Assembly (NCBI RefSeq): GCF_030315745.1
Contig: NZ_JASXSH010000007.1
Span: forward strand, 62,001-126,000
DNA length: 64,000 bases
Direction: 5' to 3'
From: Gordonia heveisoli
GTDB taxonomy: Bacteria > Actinomycetota > Actinomycetes > Mycobacteriales > Mycobacteriaceae
In this document: positions 29,684 to 38,712 of the stretch, in pieces
Numbering within the stretch: position 1 is the first letter of the stretch
Layout: each line of letters begins with the position of its first letter
Program-made: the position numbers and the translations under genes
Notes under the pieces: generated by a model
Databases searched by the model: none
What the model was told of the DNA's origin: nothing
What the model saw: the letters and a program-made list of their open reading frames with translations, nothing else

Positions 29684-31237
29684 TCAGGCGCTCTGGGGTA
29701 GGTGGAGGCGGTTCACGCGCCAGCCCGCCGCGATCAGCCGCCGATCGTGCAGATCGTGCAGATCGTCGGGTGGGGGTGGTTCGGTCTTCTCGGCCGGTCC
29801 TGGCGAATCGAGTTTTCGGCGGGCACGTTTCAGCCGTTCACCGGGATCGTGGGCCCTATTGATGCGAGCCGGATTTGCCGGCGCGCCGGTTTGATTGTTG
29901 AGTGTCCAGGCGGTCCGTCCGGCATCGGGGCCGTCGGTGATCACCGTGGTGGTGTACTGCCCCGGCTCTGGCCCGACCATCCGGTTGTGGCGTCCGCACG
30001 CCGGGGTCAGTGTGTCGATGTCGGTGGTGCCTCCGTCGGCCCAGTCGGCGAGGGCATGGTGAATCTGCACGAATACGGCGGGCACGGTGCAGCCTGGGCA
30101 GGTGCAGCCGTCGTGGTGGGCGAACAACATGAATCGTTGTGCGCGCGAAGCCAATCGCCGGGCGGTCCCGAGATACAGAGGCTGGTTGGTGTGACCGGCG
30201 AAGACGGCCAGGTGCATCTGTGCCCGCGCGGCCAGTTCGATCACATCCTTGATGGGCAGGTCGGTTCCGGTTGCGGTGCGACCGATGCCGGCTCGTTCGT
30301 GCAACTCGTGCTCGGTGATCTTCACGATGACGTGCGGTGGCAGTCCGTGGTTGGAGGCGCCGAGCAGCCCACCGTCGAGAGCGGCACGCAACAGTGCGGC
30401 GAGCGCGTCGTGATTGCGCTGCGCGGTGCTGCGCTGATCGCGTTCGGCGGCTTCGGTCAGCTCTTCGGAGGAGATGTCGTCGGCGGATCCGTGTAGGGGT
30501 GCTTCGTCGTCGGGATTGTTCATACCCTTCGCGGCCCAGGCGGCGAGCACCGTGTCGAGCATGGCTCGGGTGAGTGGATTGAGCTGGCCGCTGATCTTTG
30601 ACATCAGTTGCGGGTCTTGATCGTTGAGTGACACTCCACGTCGGCGTGCGCGGTCGCGATCGTCGGTCAGCGAGCCGTCCGGGTCGAGGTGGGCGAGGAG
30701 GCGAACACCCAGCTGGGTGATGATCTTCGGGTTGTAGTCCCGTGCGTGCCCGACGATCTCGGCTTCGGCGGCGTCCCGGATATCCGCGGGAACGGCTGCC
30801 GGGATCTTCTTCAGTACGTCCAGGACCGCCTGTACGTGTCCGGGGCCGATGGCGCCCTGGGCCATCGCCTCCGCGAGATGTGGTCGCGGTGGCGGCAGTG
30901 TCTCGCCCTGCAATGACGTCATCGTCGACACGGCCGACATCTGCTCCATGCGCCGTCGTATATCGGTGATGCGTAACTGGTCGTCCATGAACTGCCGTAA
31001 CGACGCGGCACCGACCGATCGGTATGCGGCACGGTCGGATACGTCCATCACCCGCCGGTGCCCGATCGACGCCATACGCCGGGCGGCCCGCTCGTGTTCG
31101 GTGGCGATCCGGGCCACGCCGACATCGGAGGTCGGCGTCGTGTCGAGTGCGTCGATCTGGTCGAGGAGCACGTGCAACTGCGCATACAGCTCACCGGCAT
31201 GGTCTGGGTCGAACGAGACGCCTGTCAATGAACTCAC
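29684..31237 (-). CDS. DUF222/HNH endonuclease-domain protein (13E12 repeat family)
   Basis: 517 residues from GTG 31237. The N-terminal two thirds are helical DUF222 (RIATEHERAARRMASIGHRRVMDVSD; QGAIGPGHVQAVLDVLKKIP; NPLTRAMLDTVLAAWAAKG). The C-terminal HNH module has CTCPGCTVPAVFVQIHHALADWADGG and LTPACGRHNR, with paired Cys and the central IHH. From memory the M. tuberculosis REP13E12 family is DNA-damage inducible. A perfect mycobacterial-type LexA box (TCGAAC-N4-GTTCGA) lies immediately upstream, at 31251-31266. An earlier in-frame start (31435) would run through that palindrome and is rejected. Confidence 0.9.
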   Translation of the reverse strand: MSSLTGVSFDPDHAGELYAQLHVLLDQIDALDTTPTSDVGVARIATEHERAARRMASIGHRRVMDVSDRAAYRSVGAASLRQFMDDQLRITDIRRRMEQMSAVSTMTSLQGETLPPPRPHLAEAMAQGAIGPGHVQAVLDVLKKIPAAVPADIRDAAEAEIVGHARDYNPKIITQLGVRLLAHLDPDGSLTDDRDRARRRGVSLNDQDPQLMSKISGQLNPLTRAMLDTVLAAWAAKGMNNPDDEAPLHGSADDISSEELTEAAERDQRSTAQRNHDALAALLRAALDGGLLGASNHGLPPHVIVKITEHELHERAGIGRTATGTDLPIKDVIELAARAQMHLAVFAGHTNQPLYLGTARRLASRAQRFMLFAHHDGCTCPGCTVPAVFVQIHHALADWADGGTTDIDTLTPACGRHNRMVGPEPGQYTTTVITDGPDAGRTAWTLNNQTGAPANPARINRAHDPGERLKRARRKLDSPGPAEKTEPPPPDDLHDLHDRRLIAAGWRVNRLHLPQSA

Positions 31238-31238
31238 C

Positions 31239-31278
31239 CCCGACCTAGTATCGAACGTATGTTCGATACTAGGTCGGG
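31239..31278. promoter_or_regulatory. LexA-type SOS box inside a perfect 18-bp-arm palindrome
   Basis: Arms 31239-31256 and 31261-31278 are perfectly inverted around GTAT. The core TCGAACGTATGTTCGA (31251-31266) matches the actinobacterial SOS box. It overlaps the start region of the HNH gene and is also placed where it could fold as a terminator behind the acyl-CoA ligase gene. Confidence 0.88.
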
Positions 31279-31311
31279 CCGGAGGGAATTGCAAGGCGAG
31301 TACTGGATCTC

Positions 31312-32934
31312 TCAGATCCGGGTGACCGACAGATCGCCGTCGTGGTACTGGGAACGCAGGCGCTTCTTGTCGAACTTGCCGACGCTGGTCTTCGGGACCT
31401 CGTTGACCATCGTCCAATTCTCCGGCAGCTGCCACTTGGCGACCTTGTCGGACAGGAACTCCCGGAGATCTTCGACGCCTGCGGTGGACCCTTCGCGAAG
31501 GACGACCGCAACCAGGGGGCGCTCATCCCACTTGGCGTCGGGCACGCCGATGACCGCCGCCTCGAGTACGTCGGGGTGCGCCATGACGGCGTTCTCCAGG
31601 TCGACCGACGAAATCCATTCGCCGCCCGACTTGATGATGTCCTTGGTGCGGTCGGTGAGTGTGAGATAGCCGTTGGGCGTGATGGATCCGACGTCGCCGG
31701 TGCGCAACCAGCCGTCGTGGAACTTGTCGGCGGCGTCGATGCCGTAGTACGCGCCGGTGATCCACGGGCCACGGATCTCCAACTCGCCGATACTCTTGCC
31801 GTCCTTGGGCACCTCGTCGCCGAGGTCGTCGACCAGCCGTGTCTGCACCGATGCCGGGAACCGTCCCTGCGTGTAGTGGTAGCGCCAGCGTTCCTCGCCC
31901 TCGGTGCCCGCCGGCGGGCGCGCCACCGCGCCCAGTGGGGACGTCTCGGTCATGCCCCAGCCCTGCAGGATCTGGATGCCGTGATCGTCGGCGAAGGTGT
32001 GCATGAGTGACGGCGGCACCGCGGATCCGCCGATCAGCACCTCCTTCATCGATGAGATGTCCTGGGGATGCTGTTCCAGATACTGATGCAGCCCTTGCCA
32101 GATGGTCGGTACCGCGGCGGAGAAGGTCGGGCGTTCGGCGGCGATGAGCGCGGCCAGCGGCTCGGGTTGGAGGAAGCGATCGGGCATGATCAGGGAAGCG
32201 CCGATCATGAACGCCGCATACGGCAGCCCCCACGACATGGCGTGGAACTGGGGCACGATCGCCAATGCGCGGTCACCCTGTTTGAGTGCGGGCCCCTCGG
32301 TCATGCACACCTGCATCGAGTGCAGGTAGATCGAACGATGGGAGTAGGCAACGCCTTTCGGGTCACCGGTGGTGCCGGAGGTGTAACACATCGCGGCTGC
32401 CGACCGTTCGTCGGTCGCCGGCCAGTCGAATTCGGTGGATTGCCCGGCGATCAGCGTCTCGTACGCGTGCACCTGAACTCCGTCGGGGGCCTGCACCCCG
32501 TCTGTCGAGTCTCCGGTGACGATGATGTGCTCGACGGTGGTCAGTGCTCCCAATTGCGGATTGAGCAGGGGGAGCAGGGTCGGGTCCACGATGATGATCC
32601 GGTCCTCGGCGTGATTGGCGACGTGGATCAGCTGTTCGGGGAACAGTCGGATGTTGAGGGTGTGCAGCACCGCACCCATCGACGGCACCGCCAGGTACGC
32701 CTCGAGGTGTTCGGCGTTGTTCCACATGAAGGTCGCGACCCGTTCGTCACCGGTGATACCGAGGCCGCGGAGTGCATGAGCGAGTGCCGCGCAGCGCTGC
32801 CCGACTTCGGCAAACGTGCGGCGGCGGGACGCGGTACCAGTCCAGGTGACGACCTCGGCGTCGGCATGGACCGTGCTGCCGTGGCGCAGCAACTGGGCGA
32901 TGGACAATGGTGCGTCCTGCATGGTGCTCAGCAT
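31312..32934 (-). CDS. Fatty acyl-CoA synthetase (FadD-type AMP-forming ligase)
   Basis: 540 residues, ATG 32934 with GAGGAG seven bases upstream. It activates a fatty or other carboxylic acid to its CoA thioester through an acyl-adenylate. The AMP-binding P-loop YTSGTTGDPKGVAYSH, the motif GWGMTETSP, the hinge YLTLTDRTKDIIKSGGEW and the C-terminal catalytic Lys in KTSVGKFDKKRL are all present. Size and motifs suit medium- or long-chain acyl-CoA synthetases. Divergent from the YbjN-like gene. No catabolic neighbours fix its substrate. Confidence 0.92.
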   Translation of the reverse strand: MLSTMQDAPLSIAQLLRHGSTVHADAEVVTWTGTASRRRTFAEVGQRCAALAHALRGLGITGDERVATFMWNNAEHLEAYLAVPSMGAVLHTLNIRLFPEQLIHVANHAEDRIIIVDPTLLPLLNPQLGALTTVEHIIVTGDSTDGVQAPDGVQVHAYETLIAGQSTEFDWPATDERSAAAMCYTSGTTGDPKGVAYSHRSIYLHSMQVCMTEGPALKQGDRALAIVPQFHAMSWGLPYAAFMIGASLIMPDRFLQPEPLAALIAAERPTFSAAVPTIWQGLHQYLEQHPQDISSMKEVLIGGSAVPPSLMHTFADDHGIQILQGWGMTETSPLGAVARPPAGTEGEERWRYHYTQGRFPASVQTRLVDDLGDEVPKDGKSIGELEIRGPWITGAYYGIDAADKFHDGWLRTGDVGSITPNGYLTLTDRTKDIIKSGGEWISSVDLENAVMAHPDVLEAAVIGVPDAKWDERPLVAVVLREGSTAGVEDLREFLSDKVAKWQLPENWTMVNEVPKTSVGKFDKKRLRSQYHDGDLSVTRI

Positions 32935-33157
32935 CGAGAAACTCCTCAGTCATGTCCGCCCAGCCTCTGGACGGCCGTCGCTCAGACCGATCGTTGCATC
33001 CATGGCCGCGCCGCGGGGCGGGTTTGCGAATCGGACATGGCGCAGGGGCCGGGAGCCTGTGGACAACCCGGGACGGGCACCCGCGGACTGTCAGGGCACC
33101 TTCCTATGGTGGGCGGCACAAGGTCATCGACGATGGCCGACGGCACGGGGAGACGAG

Positions 33158-34348
33158 ATGGCAGCAGACGATCCAGCACGTGGTGCGACGGGCGACGGCG
33201 GTGGTGCACAGAGCAGTTCGGAGGCCTGGACGAGTTTCACCGACGCCCTGACGATCCGCATCGCGGCGCTTCACCGTGGCGAGGCGGTGGAGATCGCCCG
33301 GCCCGGCGGCGTCGGTTTCCCGGCACTGACCATCACGGTGACCGGCTCGGGCCGGGTGCGGGCAACCGTCGAGAGCGCCGCGCTCACCGCGTACTGGCCG
33401 CCCGAGCAGGGGCCGGTCGCCCGGGCCGAGCGGGCCGCACTCGGGCGCCTCGGCTGGCGGCGCCTGCGCTCCGGCGTCTACATCCGGGAATCGGGTAAGC
33501 GCGGCGTTCACGAACTCGCCGCCGCCGCGACGCGGGCCCTGCGCGAGGTATGGGGGATCGGCCATCCCGCGGTCCTGGACACCGACCACTCCCGCCCCGG
33601 CGATCAGCTGGAGGGAGTTGTCGCGCTCGGCGGAATCGCCTCTCCCGGTATCGTTCCCGATGACGCCGGGCATCTCCTGGAGTTGGTGCGCCAGACGTTT
33701 GCGGCCGTCACCGCCGAGAAGGTCGAGATCGAGAACGGGGTGATCTCCTTCTGGACGGCGGACGGTTTGTACACCAAGTGTCTGGTGTCGCCGGATGCGA
33801 TGCGGCTGGAGTTCTGCACCGTTGTCGGGCACGGTATTCCCGACATGGACCTACTCGGTGCGGTGGTCGCCGAGCATTCGTCGCGTTGGCCGGATGTGTC
33901 GATCGTCGTCACCAAGAACCATGTCTTCGCGGTGCGTGCACTGGAATGTTCCACGTACCATCCGGCGAACCTGATGGCTGCGATCCGCGCGTGGAACCTG
34001 TTCTGCGGCGCGGGTGCTGTCGACATCGTCGAACAATTGCATCCCGATCTCGAAGGACAGTACGACTCACCCGACGGTGCGATACCCGACGGACTCGCCG
34101 TTCTGGCCGATGAGTTCGCCGCCCGCCCGGGTGTGTTGACCCCGGAGGAACTCATGCGCCGTACCCACGCCAACGCTCCGTTGCTGCGTCGCTACGCACG
34201 GATCTGTCATCACCAGATCGCGCTGGGCACAACGGTTGCCGACCCGCACCGGACTGGTGTGCTGGAACGGCTCATTCCGGTGCTGCTGGCGGCGATGAAC
34301 CTGGCCGCCGAGTACAACATGTCCTGGGAGATGCGGAGGGGAGCATGA
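33158..34348 (+). CDS. YbjN / TY-chaperone-like protein
   Basis: 396 residues from ATG 33158, preceded by GGGGAGACGAG. The N-terminal domain (~18-150: FTDALTIRIAALHRGEAVEIA, RAALGRLGWRRL, HELAAAATRALREVWG) and a central YbjN-like domain (~185-295: VRQTFAAVTAEKVEIENGVISF, MRLEFCTVVGHGIPDMDLLGAVVAEHSSRWPDVSIVV, AIRAWNLFCG) resemble the actinobacterial family related to type III secretion chaperones and YbjN. The C-terminal ~90 residues are helical. The partner is unknown. Family assignment is from pattern memory, so treat the function as open. Confidence 0.6.
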   Translation: MAADDPARGATGDGGGAQSSSEAWTSFTDALTIRIAALHRGEAVEIARPGGVGFPALTITVTGSGRVRATVESAALTAYWPPEQGPVARAERAALGRLGWRRLRSGVYIRESGKRGVHELAAAATRALREVWGIGHPAVLDTDHSRPGDQLEGVVALGGIASPGIVPDDAGHLLELVRQTFAAVTAEKVEIENGVISFWTADGLYTKCLVSPDAMRLEFCTVVGHGIPDMDLLGAVVAEHSSRWPDVSIVVTKNHVFAVRALECSTYHPANLMAAIRAWNLFCGAGAVDIVEQLHPDLEGQYDSPDGAIPDGLAVLADEFAARPGVLTPEELMRRTHANAPLLRRYARICHHQIALGTTVADPHRTGVLERLIPVLLAAMNLAAEYNMSWEMRRGA

Positions 34349-34383
34349 GGCAGTGGCCGATGGCGGGTGCCACCACGCCCCGC

Positions 34384-35460
34384 TCAGCCGGCGGGGTCGG
34401 TTTCCGGGTCGGCTGGGGTGTCGGGGGCTGGGGTGTCGGCAACTGGGGCGTCGGTGGGCGCGGCCCCTGAGCTCACCGCGGCGAGCAGTCCGCGGACAGC
34501 CATCGCCCGCCGGTGCGAGTGGCCGTCGAGTCCGTCGAGGGCACATTCGGGATCGGCGGGCGGGCCGAGATGAGTGCAACCGCGCGGGCAGTTCTCGATC
34601 GCGTCGCGTAGATCGCCGAAGGCGTGGACGATGTCGTCGGCACTGACATGGGCGAGGCCGAAGGAGCGGATGCCCGGGGTGTCCACCACCCAGGTGCGCG
34701 GCCGGGAATCGCCCGGCAGCGGCAGCGCGACCGACTGGGTGGAGGTGTGACGTCCCTTGCCGACACCCGATACCACACCGGTCGCCCGATCCGCTTCGGG
34801 CACAAGGCGATTGACCAGCGTCGACTTCCCGACCCCGGAGTGGCCGATCAATGCGGTGAGGTGCCCGTCCAGGATTCTCAATACCGCGTCGAGGGGATCG
34901 TCGCGCCCGGCGGCGACGATCGGCAGATCGAGATCGGCGAAAGCGGCGGCGAACTCGGTGGCGTCGGCGAGATCGGACTTCGTCAGGCACAAAATCGGCG
35001 ACAATCCGCCGACATAAGCAGCCGCGAGGGCTCGCTCGACGAAGCCGGTGCGTGGGGGCGGATCGGCCATCGCGGTCACGATCAGCAATTGGTCGGCGTT
35101 GGCGACGACGATCCGCTCATACGGGTCGGTGTCATCGGCGGTGCGCCGCAGCACGGTGGTCCGCTCGGCGACCCGGACGATACGGGCGAGGGTGTCCGGC
35201 CGCCCGGACAGATCGCCGACGACGGAGACCTTGTCCCCCACCACGATCGGCGTGCGGCCCAGTTCGCGGGCACGCATCGCGACCACCCGGCGTTCGGGGT
35301 CGCCGTCGAGCACGCAGCCCCATCGGCCGCGGTCCACCGACACGACCATGGCGTCGGCAGCGTCGTCATGGGTCGGCCGCTGCTTGGTCCGTGGACGGCT
35401 GCCCTTACCCGGACGAACCCGCACATCGGATTCGTCATAGCTCTGGGGCCGCCGGCTCAA
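34384..35460 (-). CDS. rsgA: Ribosome small-subunit biogenesis GTPase RsgA
   Basis: 358 residues from TTG 35460. This start is chosen because SRRPQSYDESDVRVRPGKGSR aligns with known actinobacterial N-termini. GTG 35424 is the alternative. An OB-fold region is followed by the circularly permuted GTPase: TKSDLAD (G4), GHSGVGKSTLVN (P-loop), the KGRHTST region, DTPGIRSFG (G3), then the zinc-binding Cys/His cluster CPRGCTHLGPPADPECAL. It matures the 30S subunit near the decoding site. It lies 28 bases after aroA on the same strand, the Rv3228-Rv3227 arrangement. The Ala/Pro/Asp-rich tail is unremarkable. Confidence 0.93.
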   Translation of the reverse strand: MSRRPQSYDESDVRVRPGKGSRPRTKQRPTHDDAADAMVVSVDRGRWGCVLDGDPERRVVAMRARELGRTPIVVGDKVSVVGDLSGRPDTLARIVRVAERTTVLRRTADDTDPYERIVVANADQLLIVTAMADPPPRTGFVERALAAAYVGGLSPILCLTKSDLADATEFAAAFADLDLPIVAAGRDDPLDAVLRILDGHLTALIGHSGVGKSTLVNRLVPEADRATGVVSGVGKGRHTSTQSVALPLPGDSRPRTWVVDTPGIRSFGLAHVSADDIVHAFGDLRDAIENCPRGCTHLGPPADPECALDGLDGHSHRRAMAVRGLLAAVSSGAAPTDAPVADTPAPDTPADPETDPAG

Positions 35461-35488
35461 CGGCGCCGTCGCGGGTGTCGGGTGCCGC

Positions 35489-36754
35489 TCACGAACGGCC
35501 CAGCATCCTGGCCCACATCCCGGGGAAATCGGGCAGGGTCTTGGCGGTCGTCTCGATGTCGTCGACGGTGACATCGCCGACGACCAGTCCGATGATCGCG
35601 CCTGCGGTCGCCATCCGGTGGTCGGCGTAGGACTCCCAGTGACCGCCGTGCAGCGCGCCGCCGGTGATGCGCAGGCCGTCCTCGGTTTCGGTGCAGTCAC
35701 CGCCCAGCCGGGTGATCTCGGTGGTCAGCGCGGCCAGCCGATCGGTCTCGTGTCCCCGCAGGTGCGCGATCCCGCTGAGTTCGGAGGTGCCCTCGGCCAG
35801 CGCGCACAACGCGGCGATGGTCGGGGTCAGTTCGCCGATGTCACGCAGGTCCAGCGACACCGCCGACAAGGTGCGCGGCCCGCGCACCGACAGCGTGCCG
35901 TCGAGCAGTTCGACCGTTGCGCCCATCGCAGCCAGGACATCGGCGATCTGCACACCGGGTTGAGTGGTGACGGCAGGCCAGTAGGGGACCCGGATCTCAC
36001 CGCCGGTGACGGCGGCCGCGGCCAGGAAAGCAGCCGCATTGGACAGGTCGGGTTCGACGGTCCAGTCCACCGCCCGGATCGGGCCGGGACCGACGCGCCA
36101 GGTATTCGGTTCGGACGTGTCCACGGTGACGCCGGCCGTCGCCAGCATCTCCACGGTCATGTCGACGTGCGGGGTGCTCGGCACCGGCGGGCCGACGTGG
36201 CGGATCGTCAGGCCGTCGTCGAAACGTGCGCCCGAGAGTAGTAGTCCGGACACGAATTGCGACGATCCGGATGCGTCGATCGTGACCTCGCCGCCTCGGA
36301 CCGAGCCGACGGCGTCCACGGTGAACGGCAATGCGTCACCACTGACGCCGACACCGAGTTCGCGCAGTGCATCGAGGATCGTGGTCTGCGGCCGGAGGCG
36401 AGCTTGCGCGTCGCCGTCGAAGGTGACCGGACCGTTCGCCAGTGCGGCCAGCGGCGGCAGGAAGCGCATCACCGTGCCGGCCAGTCCACAGTCGATGGCC
36501 GTGCCGTGCAGGGGAGCCGGTTCGATCGAGACGGTGGTGTCCTGCGCCGGATCCACGCGGACCCCCACGCCGAGTGCGCCGAGTGCGTCCAGCATCAGGT
36601 TGGTGTCGCGACTGCGCAGCGTGCCGCGCACGGTCGACGGACCGTCCGCCAGCGCGGCCAGGACCAGGGCGCGGTTGGTGATCGACTTGGAACCGGGCAA
36701 TTCCACCGTCGCGTCGACGGGGCCCTCGGCGACCGGGGCACTCCAGGTGCTCAT
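35489..36754 (-). CDS. aroA: 3-phosphoshikimate 1-carboxyvinyltransferase (EPSP synthase)
   Basis: 421 residues from ATG 36754. It joins PEP and shikimate-3-phosphate in aromatic amino-acid synthesis. Family motifs: [20 protein letters not shown] (substrate loop), [60 protein letters not shown] and [15 protein letters not shown] near the end. The second motif reads GLAGTVMRF, where many enzymes have GNAGTAMR, as in the actinobacterial subgroup. First gene of a likely aroA-rsgA unit. A much longer minus-strand frame reading through from 38317 is a shadow. Confidence 0.95.
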   Translation of the reverse strand: MSTWSAPVAEGPVDATVELPGSKSITNRALVLAALADGPSTVRGTLRSRDTNLMLDALGALGVGVRVDPAQDTTVSIEPAPLHGTAIDCGLAGTVMRFLPPLAALANGPVTFDGDAQARLRPQTTILDALRELGVGVSGDALPFTVDAVGSVRGGEVTIDASGSSQFVSGLLLSGARFDDGLTIRHVGPPVPSTPHVDMTVEMLATAGVTVDTSEPNTWRVGPGPIRAVDWTVEPDLSNAAAFLAAAAVTGGEIRVPYWPAVTTQPGVQIADVLAAMGATVELLDGTLSVRGPRTLSAVSLDLRDIGELTPTIAALCALAEGTSELSGIAHLRGHETDRLAALTTEITRLGGDCTETEDGLRITGGALHGGHWESYADHRMATAGAIIGLVVGDVTVDDIETTAKTLPDFPGMWARMLGRS

Positions 36755-36798
36755 GGGCACCAGTCTTTCATGGCCGGTGGGGAGCGCCGACGAGGCGC

Positions 36799-37179
36799 TC
36801 ACCGATTGTCGAGACGCAGCGGATGGTCGCCGGGGACCTCGACGACGATGAGCAGCCGCCCGTCCGGGTCCGTCACATGCATCTCGATCAGGCCCCACGG
36901 CTCGGTCATCGGCTCGCGGGCGATCCGCACCCCGGCCGAGCGCAGCTCCCGCTCGGTGGCGTGGGCGTCGCGGACCTGCAGCCAGATGACCGCCGACGGT
37001 GCGCCGTCGACCTCGGCATCCATATGGCCCGGGACTTCGATCAGCCCGTTGCCCGCGTGAAAGACGATGCCACCCGGATATTCGCGGGCCACCGCGAGTC
37101 GCAGCTGATGGCGATAGAAGTTCTGAAGGCGTTCGGGGTCGGCGGAGCGCAACAGGACCCGACTGGTGAGGACCTCCAC
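36799..37179 (-). CDS. VOC (glyoxalase/bleomycin-resistance) superfamily protein
   Basis: 126 residues, one beta-alpha-beta-beta-beta pair: [39 protein letters not shown], then [22 protein letters not shown] and [22 protein letters not shown]. His and Glu residues at the usual metal positions are partly present (terminal [11 protein letters not shown] and VVEVPG). VOC proteins are metal-dependent isomerases or dioxygenases, or drug-binding proteins. The substrate cannot be inferred. It lies six bases after the small hydrophilic gene on the same strand. Confidence 0.82.
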   Translation of the reverse strand: MEVLTSRVLLRSADPERLQNFYRHQLRLAVAREYPGGIVFHAGNGLIEVPGHMDAEVDGAPSAVIWLQVRDAHATERELRSAGVRIAREPMTEPWGLIEMHVTDPDGRLLIVVEVPGDHPLRLDNR

Positions 37180-37185
37180 GATGAT

Positions 37186-37410
37186 CTACTGGCCCTCGGT
37201 CGTCCCGCTGCTGCCGCCGAGGGCATGTCCCCGGTTGAGATCGTTGCCGTGTCCGGCCGCCTCGTAGACGGCCTTCTCCCGGATGATCCGGTCGGTCTCG
37301 CCGATGGGCTGGCTGTCCTCGAAGGCGAAGGCTGGCGTATGCGGCTCGTCGTGCGGGACGTCGGGATCGTCGGTGGATTCGGCGGGGATGTACTCCGGGC
37401 TGGGCGACAT
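37186..37410 (-). CDS. Small hydrophilic acidic protein of unknown function
   Basis: 74 residues from ATG 37410, with GGAGGT directly abutting the start codon. The whole sequence is polar, with many Glu/Asp/Pro residues, a short helical core ([20 protein letters not shown]) and a Gly/Ser tail. No membrane segment or known motif. It is divergent from the NUDIX gene (50 bases between starts) and followed closely by the VOC gene. The same frame extends upstream to 37491 without a better start. Confidence 0.55.
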   Translation of the reverse strand: MSPSPEYIPAESTDDPDVPHDEPHTPAFAFEDSQPIGETDRIIREKAVYEAAGHGNDLNRGHALGGSSGTTEGQ

Positions 37411-37459
37411 ACCTCCACGATAAGCCGATCGACGCCAGATTTCGGGTGATGATGGAGCC

Positions 37460-37975
37460 ATGGCGCCGACCGGTCGGAGGAGTGCGGGCATCTTGCTCTA
37501 CCGTCGGCGCGCACCGGATACCGTCGAAGTGCTCGTCGCTCATCCCGGTGGCCCGCTGTGGGCGGCCAAGGATGACGGGGTCTGGTCCGTTCCGAAGGGA
37601 CTCGTGGAGGCCGGGGAATCGGAGTGGACGACCGCGCTCCGCGAGTTCGCCGAGGAGACCGGCACGCACATCGCCGACCCCGGTCTCGACCCCCTCCATC
37701 TCGATCTCGTCCATCTCGATCTCGGTGAGGTGCGGCTCAAGAGCGGCAAGCGGGTGCACGGTTTCGGTGTGGAAGGTGACCTCGACGCCGAGGCTGTCCA
37801 CTCCAACACCTTCGAGATGATGTGGCCGCCGCGCTCGGGTCGGATGCAGTCCTTTCCGGAGATCGACCGCGTGCAGTGGTGCGATCCGGACACGGCCCGC
37901 CGCAAACTCAACCCGGCACAGACCCCCTTTGTGGACCGCCTGCTCGACGCGCTGGCCGGTCAGTCGAGCAGGTAA
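37460..37975 (+). CDS. NUDIX hydrolase
   Basis: 171 residues from ATG 37460. The Nudix box [23 protein letters not shown] is complete with the catalytic REFAEE. The N-terminus [10 protein letters not shown] and the long insertion with [16 protein letters not shown] and [19 protein letters not shown] resemble actinobacterial hydrolases of the NUDIX/diadenosine polyphosphate type. It hydrolyses a nucleoside diphosphate linked to another moiety; the substrate is not defined. Its end overlaps the convergent TetR gene by 16 bases. Confidence 0.9.
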   Translation: MAPTGRRSAGILLYRRRAPDTVEVLVAHPGGPLWAAKDDGVWSVPKGLVEAGESEWTTALREFAEETGTHIADPGLDPLHLDLVHLDLGEVRLKSGKRVHGFGVEGDLDAEAVHSNTFEMMWPPRSGRMQSFPEIDRVQWCDPDTARRKLNPAQTPFVDRLLDALAGQSSR

Positions 37976-38583
37976 GTCGCGATCATCGACTTCCACAGGT
38001 CGAGCATCGGGTCCGTGGTGGGATCGCGTCGGTCGATGAGATAGGTCGACGCCGTCCCGCGCATGCTGGTCAGCAGAATCGGGTACAGCTCGGGGTAGCG
38101 CGGTCGCCAGGTCAGTTCCGGGCCGAGGAAGCCGGCGACGGCCCGCCGTACGGTCTGACCGATCTCCCGTTCGGTGGGCAGCAGGGCCGCCTGCAACCGT
38201 GGATTGGTGCGGGCCGCGATCCAGAGTTCCATCGACGCGACGAAATACGGTTGGTGGAAGGTTGACCAGCCGATGTCGGTGGCCATCGAGATCCGCTCGA
38301 CCGGGTCGTCGGGCCATCGCACCTGCGCGGGCAACTCCTCGATCCGGGTGCGGGCGAGGTGCCCGACCGCGGCCATCAGCAGGGCGTCGCGATTGGGGAA
38401 ATGATGCAGCATCCGCCCGCGGCTGACCCCAGCCTCGGTCTGGATGGCCACGGTGCTCGCACCCGCATAGCCGCGTTCCACGAGGACACGGATGGCGGCG
38501 TCGAGCACGGTGGTCCGGGTCACGTCGCTGCGCTGCTGGCGAGCAGTGCGGATGGTGGCGTTCCCGGCGGGCACGGTACTCAC
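37960..38583 (-). CDS. TetR-family transcriptional regulator
   Basis: 207 residues from GTG 38583. The frame continues to 38700 through a repeat region and is rejected as coding there. The N-terminal helix-turn-helix ([48 protein letters not shown]) is typical TetR. The C-terminal ligand domain is helical and non-specific. It lies downstream of the Tat-exported FAD oxidoreductase on the same strand, 130 bases apart, so it may regulate that gene from the inverted repeat at 40721-40741. Confidence 0.9.
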   Translation of the reverse strand: MSTVPAGNATIRTARQQRSDVTRTTVLDAAIRVLVERGYAGASTVAIQTEAGVSRGRMLHHFPNRDALLMAAVGHLARTRIEELPAQVRWPDDPVERISMATDIGWSTFHQPYFVASMELWIAARTNPRLQAALLPTEREIGQTVRRAVAGFLGPELTWRPRYPELYPILLTSMRGTASTYLIDRRDPTTDPMLDLWKSMIATYLLD

Positions 38584-38630
38584 CGGGGGAATGGTAAGCG
38601 GTGCGGTCCGGAATGCGTCATGTGTCCTCG

Positions 38631-38679
38631 CAGAAGCCTGTTCCTTTCCCGCAGAAGCCTGTTCCTTTCGCAGAAGCAC
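38631..38679. repeat. Short direct repeats between FAD oxidoreductase and tetR genes
   Basis: CAGAAGCCTGTTCCTTTC begins at 38631 and again at 38652, and a partial third copy CAGAAGCA at 38671. Spacing is 21 then 19 bases. The stretch 38584-38712 otherwise holds nothing recognisable. Confidence 0.85.
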
Positions 38680-38712
38680 TGTCCCGCATTGGTCCGGCAC
38701 TCGTGCTGGCGC

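Noticed and set aside
28598-31237. Prophage or insertion sequence around the ankyrin and HNH genes
   Set aside because: No integrase, transposase, terminal repeats or tRNA nearby. The HNH gene is a DUF222/13E12-type family gene common in these genomes.
35489-38317. 942-codon minus-strand frame ending with AroA
   Set aside because: Upstream of 36754 it runs through the VOC, small-protein, NUDIX and TetR genes in a meaningless frame. AroA begins at ATG 36754.
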